Below, in pieces: positions 14,253 to 24,850 of a stretch of DNA of 64,000 nt. A program made the position numbers and the translations under genes. The DNA lies in assembly GCA_018350325.1 (NCBI GenBank), contig JAEVLN010000031.1:417472-481471 (forward strand), read 5' to 3'. The notes beneath the pieces are model-generated. The model was not told where the DNA came from. It searched no databases and saw only the letters and a list, made by a program, of their open reading frames with translations. Within the stretch, counting starts at the first letter, position 1. Every line of letters begins with the position of its first letter. The DNA is from Globodera rostochiensis. Its lineage: Eukaryota; Nematoda; Chromadorea; Rhabditida; Heteroderidae.

Positions 14253-14674
14253 CAGGGTACGGATATTTGATGCTTTAGCATCGTTTTGTGCTTTTTTTGA
14301 TAAGCCAATGATGCTTTTTTGAAAATGATGCTTTTTGTGGTTTTTAGAAATTTGTAGACTTTTTGTTGATTTTTTTTGCTCAAATTACTAGTAATTGTAG
14401 TCAGCCAGAAATATAACGCATGAAGCTATGGGTACTTAAATTTTTGATTTTTATGTTATTTGATGCACTAATTACGATTCGTCAAATAGAAAATAAAAAG
14501 TGGTGGATTTTCACTTTTTCAGACATTATTTTAAAAAATATTTTCACAATTTTTGACCCAAAAGTGCCCCCCTATGGTTTGCAAACTTTGAGGAGCCATA
14601 ACTTTCTTCATAGTGCTCTTTACGACAACAAATGGGGTACGGAGAATTGCGCACATTTTGAGATCCGAGCCCTG
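14253..14674. mobile_element. 422-bp hAT-like insertion inside an F-box-family coding exon
   Basis: The ends are CAGGGTACGGATATTTGA and its near complement ATCCGAGCCCTG. The 8-bp target CATTTGAA is perfectly duplicated (14245-14252 and 14675-14682). The host reading frame stops making sense at the left junction (PFE) and resumes at the right junction ([10 protein letters not shown]) once a single target copy is counted, which fixes the insertion to the base. Confidence 0.92.
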
Positions 14675-15310
14675 CATTTGAACTGAAAAACTATTGGACG
14701 GGGGAGCGATTGGTGTGGCGACGCTTTGACAAATTCAAATGGCTGTTGGTCCGTTGTCCAATTGAGCGCGACGAAGTGAAATGGGCCGAGTGGGAGCAGG
14801 AGGCGGCTTGGCATTTGCCATGGCACTGGTGTCGCATCGACATTAACCTCGCCGACAGTGACATCAGCGACGACGGGTAAAGTTGCCAAATATTCCGCTT
14901 GGTTGCGTTAAAAGTGAATGCCTAAAACAACATTTTTGAGGTGCCAAACATTTTCTGCAAATTTTTTGTTTGTTTGTGATACATTCAAAAAATTACTAGT
15001 CCAAAATTTGACCAATTGTTTCATATTTCCTAAAAAATCTGACTTAAAACAACCGGATTCCACGAACTTGTCAAAATGAAAACGAGGCCAAAATTTCTCA
15101 ATTTTGTTTTATTGCCTTTTGTTAAAGAATTTTAGCCATAAAAAGGTTAAAATATGCATTTTCAAAATAATGCATTTAAGAAAAAAAAACGAATTTTACG
15201 TTTTTCTGCGCACAAAATTTTCCAAAAAATGCCAATATATTATTTCTTTAATTTTCAGACTGCTTGACGCAAGCGAAGGTCCGAGTGAGCCCAAAAAGAG
15301 AAAGAACTGA

Positions 15311-17033
15311 GGACGGCGGAATTTGGAGGGAAATTTAAACCGACAAAATGGATTAAACATTATAAAATTTTTGCTTTTTCGTTTCAAAAAAAAAGGCTTT
15401 GGCCTTGCTAGTTTATAATGTTTAAATCCAGAATAATCACCAAAATGTTATGGACGGAACATGCGTGCCAACCGAACAAGAGGCTAAACCTCACAAAAAG
15501 CCACAAACAAACTGACTTCTGGGAGCCCTGATTTTAAGAAGTCAATATTTCGCTTTTTTTAATTCATATAAATTTTGTCTCAATTTATTACAACGCAACT
15601 TTTGAATTAATTCCTTTCCCACACAATTCTTTGGGTCAACATTTTGCTGGGAGCGAATAAAACAAATGTTGAGAGATTAATTCCCAACAACGAAAGTGCC
15701 TTCCTTACCCCCCTTTTTTGGGTCATCATTTGCCCAAAGAAACGTCCTTCAAATATTTATAAGAATATCCCCAACTTTTAGTATATAAAAATAATAAATT
15801 TTGTAATTCAGCCCATCAAATTTTTAAAAAATCAAAAATAATTTAAAGCTCGGATTTTAGGCATCGCCTGTTTTTGGCGCATAAGCTATGATGAGAAAAG
15901 CATAAAAATAGCATTTTCCCTGATAACTTTAGAGTTTGATCGAATCTACTTTTAGTGCCTATTTTGCCATTTTTGAAATGCAATGAAACCGATAAAAGAA
16001 TTACATACTTGCCTTTCTTTTTTTGTTGTTGCAAAAATGTGGCTTAAACATTGACTTTTATCCCTATTTTTGCGATTTTTGAAAATGTGGCCAAGATTGA
16101 AGATTCCAGAAATTGTTAAATCGCTGAACATAATTCTTCAAATTTTTTTCCGCCGGACCTCTCCCATTCCTAAAAAGTAGGGTTGTTGGCGGTCGGTTAA
16201 CCGAACCGAAACCGAATTCTAAAAACAAAAAAGTGCACCCCAAATGATGGCATTGTATGGGAGTTTGTCGAGAGAAGTGGTGGTGTTTTTCCCGGCGGCT
16301 TCGGATTTTGGGTTTCGGGATTTTTGGGTTTTCGGATTTAAAAACGTTTCGGTTTTTTGGGATTTCGGGTTTCGTCCAATTTTGCCCATCCCTCTGGGAG
16401 AGGGGTGGGTACTGTGGTTGGGTGTTAGATCCTCAACTGTGTATTTTTCCCTACTTCTCTGAACATTTAGGGTGGCGTAAACCATTCTAAAATATTTTCT
16501 GATTTTTTAAAAATATTTTAATACAATTCACAAGTTTTTCATTTCATTAGCGATTTTATTTGGTTTATTGTTATAAAGTGCAGAACCCCAATTTTCTTAA
16601 TAGGATTCGTTAAAATTTTCAATAAATTTCTCCCGGTGGGGCGCCTATCGGTACCGCCGGACTCACAAAATTGCCGTATTTTTTTAATTTTTTCTTGCAA
16701 ATCTTTTAACCATTTTTATTAAAAATATAGTAATATTTAATAAAATGATGTTATTCAAATTTGACAATAAATTTGACAACATTCCGGCCAAATTGGTTAT
16801 CGATGTTCGTAATGAGCTTTGCCCCATCTCCTCGAGATTGGGAATTGATTCCGGGAGTCAGTCGAGACCGATTTTTTTGTTGAGCGGCTACAATTCCTTA
16901 GAAAAGCAATAATAATGCAATTTAATATATTTTGTGATTATCATTATCTTAATATATATTTTTTAATTTTCCTTAACTTCAGCAGGAGAAGTGAAACAAA
17001 CTTTGTATTTTGTTAAAAAAGTAACGCCATATA
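15311..17033. other. Intergenic, repeat fragments only
   Basis: Directly after the F-box-family gene lies its 3' flank, which is duplicated at 21413-21530. About 15845-16110 is a diverged relative of the 6725 repeat. About 16190-16400 is an array of CCGAA/TTCGG words ending CCCATCCCTCTG, probably a decayed hAT-like element. A copy of the dispersed palindrome is at 16641-16660 (minus). I see no gene. Confidence 0.55.
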
Positions 17034-17188
17034 ATGAAAAGAAATATCAACCCAAAAAATAAAAAAGGAAATGCCATCGACCAACAACAACAACAACGGC
17101 ACCTTAATTCCCTTCCGGGGCCATCCTCGTCAACGACGGTCTCCTCGCTGGATGAAGATGCGTTCGACGGTCGGTCATTCTTGAGTTA
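17034..17188 (+). CDS. Possible first exon of an unknown gene (Gln/Ser-rich)
   Basis: A short frame opens at ATG 17034 and reads MKRNINPKNKKGNAI, five glutamines, then a serine-rich stretch (GPSSSTTVSSLDEDAFDG) and a stop at 17188. The third-position G/C and the acidic end LDEDAFD look coding in contrast to the surrounding AT-rich DNA. A GT following GATGCGTTCGACG (about 17170) could be a donor, so the frame may be a 5' exon. I found no convincing next exon and recognise no family; it may equally be chance. Confidence 0.35.
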
Positions 17189-17689
17189 AAATTAACTGAG
17201 ACGGTTTGGATTCGTTTTGATTCAAACGAAAATTGAAATATGTTTACAAATGGATAATGATTTTAGTCGGCGAATTTTGTAAGGTTGTTGAAAAACGTGG
17301 ATTTTGGAAAAATGTTTCTTTTTGTTCATTCGGATTCTCCAATTTTAAAGTCAAAAAATTTTGCTGTAATCGCTGATTTATTTCTTCATCTTTTATTTGC
17401 GTTATACGCATTTAAATTGGTTTTGCCTATTTTCGAAAGCCGTGTGAATTAATTACTGAAATGATCTTCTGACGCATCCGATTAAGGTTTGGCTGTAGTG
17501 GTCTGTTCCTAATTGGACACACATCAATTAGCCTAGTCATTAGTCAGTAAGTAGTCACCATTTTTTCTTCATTTTTTCTCATTCTGTTTTTGGTGTGGGG
17601 ACTGTTCTGCTGTTGTGTGTGGATGTGCGGAAAATTGGTCACCAAATGAATTTGGACTTATAACAGTCTTCAACCTAAACCGAGCAGGT

Positions 17690-17830
17690 CAAACATAATA
17701 TCAAATGAAAGCTCCGATTACCTTATCATTAAGCTAACATTTTGCGATTGGACAATGTTTAAAATAATTATGGCTAGTAAAAAACTCATTTTGGAAGTTT
17801 TCTGGCCATAACATTGTTCAATCAATTAGA
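17690..17830 (-). repeat. Single dispersed relative of the 537-bp satellite
   Basis: In reverse orientation this follows part of the satellite monomer: CAAATG-AAGCTC-GAT, then GCTA, TTTGCGATTGGACAA and TTATGGC, in the same order and similar spacing. Comparable but weaker blocks occur near 46905-47065 and 62925-63030. Confidence 0.6.
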
Positions 17831-18064
17831 TTCTTTAAAGAGTTAGATTCTATTTATCGAAAGCTGCTGAATCCGCAATTCTATATATTCTTGTAAATTG
17901 TCCCAAATTGTTCCCTCTGATTTAACCATCCCCCATAAACATGTCTGCCCAATGCCAAGCCATCCTCCTATCTTATTCAATGTGCCAAACTCGCCCATCT
18001 GTTACATAAGCATTCTTCCCCATTCAAATCTCTGTGCATCGCCCCAATCCCTTCTGCTCTGAAC

Positions 18065-18161
18065 CAGGGATGGGCGGAATTCCGACTTCCGAAGTTCCGA
18101 AAATTTTTTAAGGCCCGGAATTCCGAGTTCCGATTTCTGAGGTCGTCGGGGCCCATCCCTG
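18065..18161. mobile_element. 97-bp hAT-like element, GGAATTCCGA family
   Basis: Perfect termini CAGGGATGGGC / GCCCATCCCTG and a perfect 8-bp duplication CTCTGAAC (18057-18064 and 18162-18169). The interior is GGAATTCCGACTTCCGA-type repeats. A relative at about 18640-18776 keeps only the right end (CCCATCCCTG), another lies at 56702-56926, and fragments occur near 22083-22170. Confidence 0.93.
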
Positions 18162-18339
18162 CTCTGAACCTTATCCTCCGCCAATCTCGTGTCACTATAT
18201 AAGTTCACCCCAAACTCCCATTCGGGGGGTACACCAATTCCCATTCGTGGGTATTGACTCAATTGGTTAAGAGATTTACAATCAAAAATTTAAAAAATGC
18301 GGTTCATTTTTTGAAGTTAAGGGTCATTTTTGAGATACC

Positions 18340-18425
18340 CTTCCCCATTGATGGTGGTTTAGTGGTGAGTGGTAGGGAGTTGAGTGATTGATTGGTTGGA
18401 GTTCAGATTCCCTACGTTCAAATTA
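18340..18425 (+). other. Weak tRNA-like stretch
   Basis: TGGTTTAGTGGTGAGTGG resembles an A box and GGAGTTCAGATTCCC a B box with a GGGA/TCCC-like T arm. I could not fold the remaining arms, so this is only a possible tRNA-derived repeat. Confidence 0.25.
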
Positions 18426-18572
18426 TTTTTCCCGATTTTCTGTATCATCTATGCTGGAGGAAACATTTTTAATTTGTCCCGATTAAAAATCTTATTGATT
18501 TTTGATGCCAAGTTCGAAATTTTTCTTTTTTTTACCCTCGATTTTCTAAATAGAGCGGGGGAAGGGGGGTAT

Positions 18573-18594
18573 CGGCGGTGCCGATAGGCGCCGC
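18573..18594 (+). repeat. Dispersed near-palindrome GGCGGTGCCGATAGGCGCC (family of about ten copies)
   Basis: Copies read at 2501-2522(-), 9798-9818(+), 16641-16660(-), 18573-18594(+), 24581-24602(+), 45745-45770(+), 46005-46030(+), 54957-54983(+), 55331-55357(+) and a worn one at 60409-60427(-). Most are followed by GAGAAAATTTTT and then, 15-40 bases on, AATTTGTTAAGAAAATT. The core can form a 9-bp stem and stays GC-rich in AT-rich surroundings. Element class unknown. Confidence 0.8.
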
Positions 18595-19669
18595 GGAGAA
18601 AAATTTTTAAAAATAGGCCAATTTTGTTAAGAAAATTTTTCCGATTTCCGACTTTTTTGGGGTCCGGATTTTCGAAAATTTTGAGACCCCGGAATTCCGA
18701 TTTCCGAAATATTTTAAAGCCTCGGAATTTCGATTTCAGAAATTTTTTGAGGTCGTCGGCTCCCATCCCTGGTCCCAGCTTACTTCATTTTCCGCGCTTT
18801 TTGAATTCAAATTTAATTATTTTCCCGCGCTTTTTTATTTCGTTCATTCAAATCAAATTTGGAAGCTCTCTAATTAGCAGAATTAAACGGTTGCTTAATT
18901 TCAAGAAATTATGACAAGAACTTAAAAATATAAATAGAAAAAATTGTAATACAATTTTAATCAATTAAGAAACAGCGATGGGCCCGTCAACGTCAACTGT
19001 CTGTGGCCAACAACAAAATTGTTCGGAGAATGAGCCTAAAGTAGGGAGGGTTTATGGAGTTCAAAATTTTTAGAAATTTCAAAAATTGCTCAATAATAAT
19101 TTGTTCATATTTTCCGCACATTTTTATTAAAAATGGGTCATCCAACTTTTTCCGAACATTTTTAGGTTCCAACTTTTCCAAATTTTGGTTCAACCTTTCC
19201 AAACATTTGGGTCCATCCAACTTTTTTGAATGGATTTTTCTTCAAATTTTTCAAATATAGCAAAAAATGGGCCAGATTTTCCTAATTGAAGTAATAAGAG
19301 AAATATTTTACATTGTAAATTAAATGCATTTCAGAAGTTTTTTGAGAATAAGCACAATTTTAAAAATTTTTCATTTTTTGGTGGCAGAATTTTTTGTCGC
19401 GAAAAAGTCCATTTTTATGGATGCATTTTTGAAAATTTTGTAAAAAGTCGATGCTTTGGGGTATATTTTTCGAAATATCCGTGGAATAGACTTAAAATAT
19501 AGATCAAAAAACCCCCCAAAATATTGACCAAAAACACCGAAAAGTGCCAAAATATTGATTAAAAATGTGCTAAAACTGATCAAATCCAGTCCAACTTGCG
19601 TGAAAACCGTCAAAATTCGTCAATCATTAACAGTTTTCTTCTTACAATTGTAAATTTAATGCTTTTTAG

Positions 19670-19933
19670 GAGGTTTTTATCGACAGATGGAAGAAAGAAT
19701 GGAAATGGTTAGCCAAGATTTCGTCGGCTGACGACTTAGAACGTGTTCGCCAAGAAAACCACCTTGGAACCAACAACGATTCCGGAAAACCCCATTCCTG
19801 GTTCGGCTGCAAAACCAACAAAAAATCAAAAAAGTGGCAGGCGTATAAGCACTGCAAATATAGGGCCTTATATGCGCAAGAGAAGGAGGCAATTTTTCAT
19901 CGCGGGGAACACAACCACCCCATAAAAAAAACG
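19670..19933 (+). CDS. Exon with a Cys-Cys-His-His zinc-finger-like module (FLYWCH/transposase-type)
   Basis: An open block of 88 codons lies between an acceptor (TTTTTAG, 19663-19669) and a donor (GTAATT, 19934). Landmarks: DRWKKEWKWL, DDLERVRQEN, a Trp-Phe-Gly-Cys, then YKHCKYRALYAQ and FHRGEHNHP. A cysteine pair followed by HxH after a Trp-rich strand resembles FLYWCH fingers and the N-terminal DNA-binding modules of MULE-type transposases. No neighbouring exon was found, so it may be a fragment of a transposon-derived gene or one exon of a long gene with its partners in repeat-rich DNA. The family call is inference from the spacing of C, C, H, H. Confidence 0.5.
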
Positions 19934-20136
19934 GTAATTTACAGAGTTTTTTAGGAATGGGAGGGCTTTGAAATTTTTTAAAAATTTAATCAATAAAAAT
20001 AGAATATTCCGTCGACGGTCACCAACGTCGCATGCTCTTCGCCGCCGCGTAACACCACCACCAGCAATAACAATGGGCCGACCACACGGGCGCGCTCCAC
20101 TCGGTACTCCACATTGTGAGGATGGATGATGACTAG

Positions 20137-20268
20137 TAGGAATGTTCGAGAGTCTCGGTCTCGAGTCGAGAAATTTCTCGGTTTTTTGGGTCTCGGCCTC
20201 GAGTCTTGGGATCATTTCTCGGTCTCGAGTCTCGGTTCTCGGTAAATTTCAAGTCTCGAACATCCCTA
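20137..20268. mobile_element. 132-bp hAT-like element, TCTCGAG family
   Basis: Termini TAGGAATGTTCGAGA and TCTCGAACATCCCTA, one mismatch as inverted repeats, with a perfect 8-bp duplication ATGACTAG (20129-20136 and 20269-20276). The interior is TCTCGG/TCTCGAG arrays. Confidence 0.93.
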
Positions 20269-20274
20269 ATGACT

Positions 20275-20760
20275 AGGCATCGGATTTTTATATTTTAACA
20301 TTTTTTTGGTGAATTCCTTACCATGAGAGAAGCCCAAAAATAGTATTTGTTTTGAAAAATTTTTGAATTAGGGCGACTTTTTAACACATGCACATATTTA
20401 CTGACATTTTTAAGCTTTTTCAAAGTTTAGCATATATTTCGCCATTTTTTAATAATAAATCCATACTTTGGCCTTTTTGGGTCAAAAATTCAAGAAAAAT
20501 TCGGGGTTTTTGTGAAAATTTCATAAGAAAAATGCAATAAAAACTAAAAATGTGCCCTTAAAAATCAAAAAATTTTCAAACCAAAAATGCACCCCTAAAC
20601 AAATGACTTTTTCTTGGACCAAAAATCCACCCACAAAGATCGACATTTTCCCTAAATTTTTTACTTTTGATATTTTTTAAAAATTTTTCACAAAACATGT
20701 GAAAAATATTATATTTCAACTGTAGGAGCAAAATTAATAACGATAGATGAATTTTGAAGG
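20275..20760. repeat. Second copy of the ~480-bp dispersed repeat
   Basis: Same ordered motifs as 6725-7210, starting just after the hAT-like element at 20137-20268. No coding potential seen. Confidence 0.7.
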
Positions 20761-20939
20761 TTTTTATGCATAAACTGACTAGATTATGGCCATTTTTGGC
20801 ACATATTTTGGCATTTTTGGGTTTTTAATACATATTTTAGGATTTTAAAAGCACATAAAAACACATATTTTGGGTTTTTTAGCACATGTAAATCCGATCC
20901 CTAATGATGACAGTTTTTTTATACATGTTTTGGGTAATT

Positions 20940-21043
20940 ATGGATCTGAGGGCCCAGATTCGAAATCATTCAAAACCACTTTTATAAGAAACCCTATAAA
21001 AGTGGTTTTGAATGATTTTGAGAGTCTGGGCCCTCAGATCCAT
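20940..21043. repeat. 104-bp near-perfect hairpin
   Basis: Arms of 47-49 bp start ATGGATCTGAGGGCCCAGA and end CAAAACCACTTTTATA, separated by 8 bases; only a few positions in the middle differ. Such a long stem could be a MITE or the source of a small RNA; nothing in the sequence decides. Confidence 0.85.
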
Positions 21044-21149
21044 ATTTTCTAGTGCTCGGTCGATACGGGAAAGTATCGACGCCTTTTCGGTACTCAGGCA
21101 TCAGTACTTTAACGAATAGTACAGACCGAGCCTTCTGGTCGATCACTAC

Positions 21150-21530
21150 TTAAAACATCCGGATTGCCCGAACTTGCAAAATGAAAACAATGCCAAAATT
21201 TTCTCAATTTTGTTTTTTGCCTTTGTTAAAGAATTTTAGCCATAAAAAGGTTAAAAAATATGCATTTTCAAAATAATGCCTTCAAGCAAAAAACGAATTT
21301 TACATTTTTCTGCGCACAAAATTTTCCAAAAAATGCCAATATATTATTTCTTTAATTTTCAGACTGCTTGACGCAAGCGAAGGTCCGAGTGAGCCCAAAA
21401 AGGGAAAGAACTGAGGACGGCGGGGTTTGGAGGGAATTCAAACCGACAAAATGGACTAAACATTATAAAATTGTTGCTTTTTCGTTTCAAAAAGGCTTTA
21501 GCCTTGCTGGTTTATAATGTTTAGAGCCGA
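21150..21530 (+). pseudogene. Duplicated 3' end of the F-box-family gene
   Basis: Closely matches 15040-15420: the last intron, the last exon (LLDASEGPSEPKKGKN and stop at 21363-21413) and the 3' flank ending in GGTTTATAATGTTTA. One residue differs (R to G before KN). The four upstream exons are absent; the 5' edge of similarity starts near TTAAAACAWCCGGATT. So this is a truncated duplicate with no start. Confidence 0.85.
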
Positions 21531-21539
21531 GGTTAAAAT

Positions 21540-23720
21540 TTCAAAAATTTTTAATAGCAGCGCCTATCAGATATCACCGAAGCCCCCCAAAATGTGCCCG
21601 TGACTTTGGTTCTTTCCCCAAGTTCCTGGACAAATTAGCAAAATCACAATTTTATAGGTACCGTATATACACTAATTATTACCTAATTACCCACCCTAGA
21701 GGAGTATCGAAAATTAATTACCCAGTCTCTAATTATTACCCATGTGGAAAGTCTCTAATAATTACCCACCCTGGTTTGGAAATCCAAAATCACCTAGGTA
21801 GTAAAAAATTGTATGTATTTTTTGTAAGAAATTAATTTTTTTGCACAAAATTGACTTAAACTTTTTGATTTTCAAAATTAAGAAATAGTTTTTTTAACTT
21901 TAAAACTAAGCTGATTTTCTGCATTTTATGAATGGGCGGCGACTTTCGATCGAAAACTTATTTTTTTGCAATCAGACTTGCCAATTGTTGAATTTGATTG
22001 TTAAATGTTTGATGTATTAGTGTTTTTTATTCGTAAATTGCTTTATTCAATTCAAGTCAAGATATTTAAGAAAATTTTTAAAACTTCCGGAGTTCCGACT
22101 TCCGACATTTTTTGGGCTCAAAATTCCGACTTCCGACATTTTTGAGGTCGTCGGCGCCCAAGTCCATGCCTGACTGAAATCCACTAAATAATTTTTTTAC
22201 AATTTACAAAATCGCCTTCACTCCTGAGGCTTTTCTAAAACTAAACAATTAGAGATTTCATGAAAAAGTAATTCCGTAAGACTATGAAACTCCCAGAGTT
22301 TTTGAACCGCTTGGAGTTCTTTCCCCAAAATGATCCTTCTCATTCAATTTTCGAAAACGGAAGCATTTGTTAATTGTTACTTATTAGTTATACTTGGGGG
22401 CAAACCCGGGCTTTTAATCAAAACCGGAAGCTGCTCTAAAAGCCGGAATTTTATGAATTTTCTTAGCGCCTGTGAAAGAAGACGGCATTTTCTCCGCAAA
22501 AAATGCCGTGATTTATAATGCCCAAAAACAAACCCTATGCGAGCGCGTGTTTGGCCTTTGGTCGAAGATAGGAAGTTGGAAAAATATGCAAAACGCCGGA
22601 GGGGATCGACAAATGTTTGGGGTGGGAGGAGGGTGACCGGAAAATGCGTCATGGAAAATCAAGTGATTATTAAAAGTCGAGAAAAAAGTGTTTTTATAGG
22701 ACCTAAAGGCGTAGACTACGATTTTAGCATCCATTTCTGCCGATTTCGAGCCCCGAACCGAATTTGAACAATTTTTTAAAATTCGAAATTTTACAAATCC
22801 ATTTTGGTCTCAAAATCATTCAAAAGTAAGAATTCGATTATTATTTTCGTTGTAATATTGTGCTTTTTGAATAAGTTTGAGGCCACGCTTCCGGTCCGAA
22901 TTCCGCTCCAGCCAAAAGTGTCTCAAATCCCACCCAACCAAAACTTTCCGAATCCACTGCACGTTTTAGGCCTAAGCTAGGCCTAGGCTTAGTAGCTTCA
23001 GTAGGGGACTGAATCGGGAATTGTGGTGGGCTTCGGACCGGTAGCCGCTAAGAGGTCAGAATCGGATTCTTTGACCCCAAAAATCTCCAGAAACATGTTT
23101 TGCATGATTTTTAATAATCGCTGACGCATTTCTCGGGAGTCGGGAGGAGTGTAAGGCTTTACATATGCGTATGTTCAATGTCTTCAACTTTTGAATCTCT
23201 CGGCCCCAAATTTTCTTGTATTAATGCAAAATGAAGCTTAATGTCTGCCAAGCAGGTTTAATCTGCCACCCCGGATTATCGAATTTTGTAAACGTTTTTT
23301 AGTAAATATCGTTAATCGGATATTGTAATTAAAAAAAGTAACGAAATTATTTATTATTTCAGCGAGAGGAATCGATTGATATATAAATCGCATGTGGTTT
23401 CATATGTCCGTATTCTTCCCACTTTTTCTGTCCCCTATTCTCTTGGGATGCTCGAGATTTGCAATTAGCCAAGAATCGCGACTCGAGACCGAGACATTAT
23501 TTTTTGGGCGTTTGGTGTTTTGTTTCGTTAATTGGAAAGTCCAAAATGTGAGTAAAATCAACATTTTTGGAATAAAAAAAATTTAAAAATTTTTCATGGT
23601 AGACCCTCTTCGTTCTTGTGTAAAATTATAGGTCAAAAATCGCAATATTATAAAATTTGATCTAAAATAACGGGTTTTCTGCTATTTTTTGTGCTGCAAT
23701 AACTTGTTCTGGTAAATTTT
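21540..23720. other. Gene-free stretch with repeat debris
   Basis: Contains TTCCGACTTCCGACAT remnants (22083-22170), a tandem of AATTATTACCCA words (about 21670-21775), a single arm of the 13170 foldback (about 22690-22890) and a worn TCTCGAG-type fragment (23448-23500). No exon I can support. Confidence 0.55.
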
Positions 23721-23726
23721 ATTCTT

Positions 23727-24235
23727 CGAAGAAATAGTGCGCGAAAAGAAGAGAGAGAGAGTGTCAGACGGCGAGAGTAATTGGGACATCAACGCACCCT
23801 ATCGAAAATTTGTTTGAGTTTTTCCATAAGAAATCAGAAATTGTATGGTGCGTTGAACCACAAGGCCAAAGGGTACGAGTGGTGTGTGAAACAATTCTGT
23901 GTAACAATTTTTTGAACTGTTTGGCCGAAAGGTCTGACTTAAAATACTTTGCAAAAAATCATACAATTTAATTTAAATTTTGAAACATTTTATTTTTGGA
24001 AGAAATAGTGCGCGAAAAGGAGAGAGAGATGTGTCAGACGGCGAGAGTAATTGGGACATCAACGCACCCTATCGAAAATTTGTTTTAGTTTTTCCATAAG
24101 AAATCATAAATTGTTGGCTGCGTTGAACCACAAGGCCGGGGGGTGCTAGTGGGGTTGTTCCGACAATGTGTAACAATTTTTTAACTGTTCGACCGAAAGG
24201 TTGGATTTTTGTCGGAATTTAAAATATTAATAAAA
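23727..24235. repeat. Two tandem copies of the 235-bp dispersed repeat
   Basis: Copies at 23727-23965 and 23998-24235 match each other and 7214-7460 through GCGCGAAAAGRAGAGAG, GGACATCAACGCACCCTATC, TGCGTTGAACCACAAGGC and TGTTYGRCCGAAAGGT. The CAACGCA/TGCGTTG pairing is kept in all three. Confidence 0.8.
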
Positions 24236-24236
24236 A

Positions 24237-24850
24237 CTAGAGACCGGACTTGCGTTTCGACCGAGATGTTGAGACGAGATTCTCGAAAATTCAGTATTCG
24301 AAAACGATATGTAGAGACAAGATTTCATGAGAATCTCGGATCTCGAAAAATTTGAGCCGGAAAAGTCGAGTTTCGAGATTTTTGGTAAAAATTGAAATTT
24401 TTTCAAAATTCTCCAAACTCTACCAAATTTTGTTAAGGGCAAGAAGTGAGCACTAGAAGCATGTCTGCAAAATTTGGTCACGAAATATAAGCTTTAGCCT
24501 ATGTTACAAGGTCCCGAATATCTAAAGAAAATTGAATGGTGCGGGATATAGTGTCTGACCATACGCTGTTTGCCACATAGCGGTGCCGACAGGCGCCGCC
24601 GGGGAAATTTTTTACAAAAAAAAATTGTCAATCATCATTGTTAAGAAAAGCACTTTTTTTGCTCGAGACCGAGAATCTCGAGTTTTTTTCGAGCGACTCG
24701 AGACGAGATTCCCGACAAATCTCGGATCTAGAAAAATCTCGAAAATTCAGTTTTATTCGAGACCAGTTGTCGAGACAAGATTTCTCGAGAATCTCGTCGA
24801 GATTTTTCGAGTCAGTCTTGAGATCTCGTCTCGACCGGGCTCTACCAGAA
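24237..24850. mobile_element. Decayed or nested hAT-like element(s), TCGAGATCTCG family
   Basis: Left edge TAGAGACCGGACTTG (24238) and right edge CGACCGGGCTCTA (to about 24845) match the ends of the elements at 46277, 50084 and 57270. Between them sit two TCTCGAGA-rich blocks separated by about 290 bp that include a GGTGCCGACAGGCGCC palindrome. The flanking 8-mers do not match, so this may be two broken copies. Confidence 0.55.

Larger units (their letters stand above)
12694..15310 (+). pseudogene. F-box-family protein gene (cyst-nematode type), disrupted by an element in an exon
   Basis: Exons 12694-12716, 12860-13138, 13708-14110, then a block from about 14167 that is interrupted, and 15259-15310. 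The start gives [18 protein letters not shown] and the F-box-like [20 protein letters not shown]; later landmarks are [67 protein letters not shown] and the Lys-rich end EPKKRKN. This is the layout of an expanded cyst-nematode family usually annotated as F-box proteins (Skp1-Cullin ubiquitin ligase adaptors by inference). Two defects: a 422-bp element with its own target duplication (14253-14674) splits the block after DIVPFE; and the intron after 14110 would have to end TTTTTG instead of AG to join the next conserved block. Either could be bypassed only by unusual splicing, so I call it a pseudogene. Confidence 0.82.
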
